The notes under the pieces are model-generated. The model was not told the DNA's origin and searched no databases. It was given only the letters and a program-made list of their open reading frames with translations. Below, one piece after another: positions 12,090-14,045 of a DNA stretch of 14,045 nt. This stretch comes from an uncultured Acetatifactor sp. (GTDB lineage Bacteria; Bacillota; Clostridia; Lachnospirales; Lachnospiraceae). Position 1 is the first letter of the stretch; each line of letters begins with the position of its first letter. The translations under genes were made by a program, and so were the position numbers. The stretch spans positions 1 to 14,045 of the forward strand of contig CAJUJU010000075.1 of assembly GCA_910586835.1 (NCBI GenBank), read 5' to 3'.

Positions 12090-14045
12090 TCAGAATCTCA
12101 TCAGCTCCGCCTCCCCCGGCTGGCACAGCTCAAAGGCTTCATAGGGAACGATGATATCCAGGGCGCCCGAGGCGTAACAGGTCATCTCATAGACGTCAAA
12201 ATGAATCCCGATTCCTTCCTGCGTCAAAAATATGCGTTCCTCCTCCAGAAGAATGCTCTCCCAGCCCTCATCATCGGTTCCCCACTCCGCCTTCGCCTCC
12301 ACATAGGGAGCAATGATGGCACAGATCTCCGCCTCCGTATTTTTTACCACATCCGTTATCCCCAGCCTCTCGCCGGTAGACCGGCTGAACAAATATTCCG
12401 TGGAGCCGTATATGCCGTGGGCCGCCCCCTGGAAATATTGATACCAGTACAACTCAAAACCGATATATTGCTCGTCAATATAATTGATCGAACAATTGGT
12501 GCTGTATTCCACAATGGTGCCGCTGACCCAGCCGTCTCCCGTCCACTCCGAGGATACCGTAGCCCGCACCTCCTCCATCAGCTCCTCCATATATTCGCTT
12601 TCACCGGTGTACAGTTCCTCCAGAAACCCGTTGATTCTGCCCGCGGTCTTCGTGTCCTCTGTCAGATAAACCTTCGTCATGGAAAAGCTGCCCTCTGCTC
12701 CGCTTTGCTCTGCCGTAAAGATAGTGTCGAAGCTCTCCGCCACACTGATCCCCTTTACAGGACTGTCATAATACACATGGATTTTCGTTGCCGAATCCTC
12801 GTCTCCCTCCAAAGCCACCCGGCAGATGATTCCGTCCCCCTGATCCAGTCTGTCATAATAGAGAAAGTCACCGTCGGAATACATTACATCCAGATAATCT
12901 CCATAAACCGACACCCCCAGCCTGGGACGCCGGAGCCAATAATGAAGCACCTCCCTCTTTCCGTCCCAGCCGAGCCGTGTCACACCAAAGGAATCCGCAC
13001 CGTACTCCTGATCCACGACATAGATTCCTTTTTCATCCCAGAAATCTATGCCATAACAATCCAGTTTCCCGATCTTTTCCACCCGCTCCGGATCATCCAG
13101 GCTGGCCGTATACCAGGTGTCCCCGTCCTGCAGATAGACCAATGCTTCCCCCGTGGCAAAAAGGTATCCGAAAGTATTCAGCTCCGGCAGCGGAAACTCC
13201 TCCAGCTTACCGGATTCCGGCCGGAAACGATACAGCTTCTCCTCCCCGTCGCAGACAAACGCATATCCGAAATACCCCATGCAGGAGGCAATATTCGGCA
13301 ACTCTCTGTATCTCTTATTTTCACAGGCATCCTGAATGCCATCCGGCAGCAGAGCATATAACGTATCCTTAAAATCCGCCTTCACTGCCGTCCCCTCCCC
13401 GGTCAGCCGGAAAAAAAGGGAATCCTCCATCTCGCCATAACGACAATACAAATACAGAATGTCACCGTAAACACTCATTTCGTACGCGCAATACTCATGC
13501 ACCTCAATCTGTTCCGCCAACACTTTGGAATCCGTGCCGTCACACTTCACACACCGAAGATCCGCCTTTGCGCCCTCCAGGTCATCCGCCCGCCTTCTCT
13601 CCAGAAAATAAACATATCCGTCAGAGATACAGAAAGAGCCGTCCTGGGGAGAAAGGGTTTCATAGAGCACCTGGGTCTTCAAGGACTTCACGTTCACTCT
13701 GCACAGCTGTCTGCTCCAGTATCCGTAGAGCCAACCGTCAACCAACTGTGTGTTGCTTCCGGAATCATCCCGAAACCAGTCTACACTGCCAAACTCCGAT
13801 TTTCGGAGTACTTCCTTCCTCCCCTTTCCCGGGCCTTCTTCCTGCCGCCCTGTCAAATTCCCCGGGCCTTCCTCCGGTTCCTCCTGCCGCTCTGTCGAAT
13901 CCATCTGGCCTTCCTCCGGTTCCTCCTGCCGCCCTGTCAGGTTCTCTTGGCCTTCCTCCGGTTCCTCCTGCCGCTCTGTCAGGTTCTCTTGGCCTTCCTC
14001 CGGTTCCTCCTGCCGCTCTGTCGAATCCATCTGGCCTTCCTCCGG
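12090..14045 (-). CDS. Partial surface protein: acidic repeat stalk, propeller-like region, DUF3298-like C-terminus
   Basis: The last 651 residues of a protein whose start lies beyond the window; the frame is open through base 14045. The visible N-terminus is a 14-residue tandem repeat (consensus ENLTERQEEPEEGQ) that is highly charged and probably disordered. Next come about 350 residues of repeated strand motifs such as DGWLYGYWSRQLCRVNVKSL, SDGYVYFLERR and YGDYLDVMYSDGDFLYYDRL, resembling DUF5050-type beta-propellers. The C-terminal 170 residues contain SINYIDEQYIGFELYWYQYF, QGAAHGIYGSTEY and GIHFDVYEMTCYASGALDII, typical of DUF3298 (RsiV/PdaC-like) domains. Such proteins are usually membrane or lipid anchored and extracellular; the signal and anchor would be off the window. 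The ATG at 14030 lies within the repeat and should not be taken as the start. The gene ends 260 bases before the GH127 start. The ligand is unknown. Confidence 0.82.
   Translation of the reverse strand, partial: PEEGQMDSTERQEEPEEGQENLTERQEEPEEGQENLTGRQEEPEEGQMDSTERQEEPEEGPGNLTGRQEEGPGKGRKEVLRKSEFGSVDWFRDDSGSNTQLVDGWLYGYWSRQLCRVNVKSLKTQVLYETLSPQDGSFCISDGYVYFLERRRADDLEGAKADLRCVKCDGTDSKVLAEQIEVHEYCAYEMSVYGDILYLYCRYGEMEDSLFFRLTGEGTAVKADFKDTLYALLPDGIQDACENKRYRELPNIASCMGYFGYAFVCDGEEKLYRFRPESGKLEEFPLPELNTFGYLFATGEALVYLQDGDTWYTASLDDPERVEKIGKLDCYGIDFWDEKGIYVVDQEYGADSFGVTRLGWDGKREVLHYWLRRPRLGVSVYGDYLDVMYSDGDFLYYDRLDQGDGIICRVALEGDEDSATKIHVYYDSPVKGISVAESFDTIFTAEQSGAEGSFSMTKVYLTEDTKTAGRINGFLEELYTGESEYMEELMEEVRATVSSEWTGDGWVSGTIVEYSTNCSINYIDEQYIGFELYWYQYFQGAAHGIYGSTEYLFSRSTGERLGITDVVKNTEAEICAIIAPYVEAKAEWGTDDEGWESILLEEERIFLTQEGIGIHFDVYEMTCYASGALDIIVPYEAFELCQPGEAELMRF
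13834..14045 (-). repeat. 42-bp in-frame tandem repeat encoding a 14-residue acidic unit
   Basis: The block CCTTCCTCCGG recurs at 13867, 13909, 13951, 13993 and 14035, a strict 42-base period, with a degenerate 33-base unit starting at 13834. Two unit types are present: one encodes MDSTERQEEPEEGQ and the other ENLTERQEEPEEGQ or a variant. From the protein N-terminus the order is A-B-B-A-B, which suggests larger blocks were duplicated as well as single units. The array runs off the contig end, so copy number is unknown. Confidence 0.95.

Noticed and set aside
13834..14045. CRISPR array
   Set aside because: The repeats are contiguous with no spacers, keep one reading frame and encode part of a protein.

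Overview
The window reads as one short-read contig, probably metagenomic, from a Clostridia/Lachnospiraceae-type gut Firmicute. That placement is inferred from strong GGAGG-type ribosome sites, the protein families present (DUF4867, a GH127 enzyme with no signal peptide, a DUF5050/DUF3298-like surface protein, a MATE pump) and their resemblance to Lachnospiraceae proteins; no rRNA or other marker gene is present. Bases 1-35 are an Illumina TruSeq adapter, not biology. The far end stops inside a 42-bp tandem repeat, a usual place for an assembly to break.

Layout. (1) 95-547 (+): a small uncharacterised protein with an ART/PARP-like N-terminal HG motif, overlapping tail to tail with the next gene. 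(2) 540-4303 (-): in transcription order, a standalone reverse transcriptase, a MATE transporter with its own predicted promoter, and an alpha/alpha-toroid (squalene-cyclase-like) protein that overlaps the MATE stop. (3) 4304-4683: a gap holding a decayed coding remnant and two mutually exclusive hairpins ahead of a T-rich tract. (4) 4684-8460 (-): a sugar operon of xylulokinase-like FGGY kinase, DUF4867 protein and L-fucose/L-arabinose isomerase family protein. (5) 8461-8650: a divergent control region with a well-formed kinase promoter and two palindromes with a central CG. (6) 8651-9670 (+): the divergent LacI-family regulator. (7) 9679-11829 (-): a GH127 beta-L-arabinofuranosidase, convergent with the regulator. 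(8) 12090-14045 (-): a partial DUF3298-type protein with an acidic tandem-repeat stalk.

How the genes may work together. GH127 can release L-arabinose from beta-L-arabinofuranosides in the cytoplasm. The isomerase converts an aldose to a ketose and the kinase phosphorylates the ketose. The LacI-type regulator probably represses the kinase operon. No epimerase, aldolase or sugar importer is visible, so the pathway is incomplete here. The reverse transcriptase is the least ordinary gene. It has all core RT motifs and a distinctive C-terminal region, but no maturase, endonuclease or intron features and no recognised partner, so it is the best candidate for an undescribed system. The evidence for a system is its sequence type and location only.

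No tRNA, rRNA, CRISPR array or complete insertion sequence was seen.
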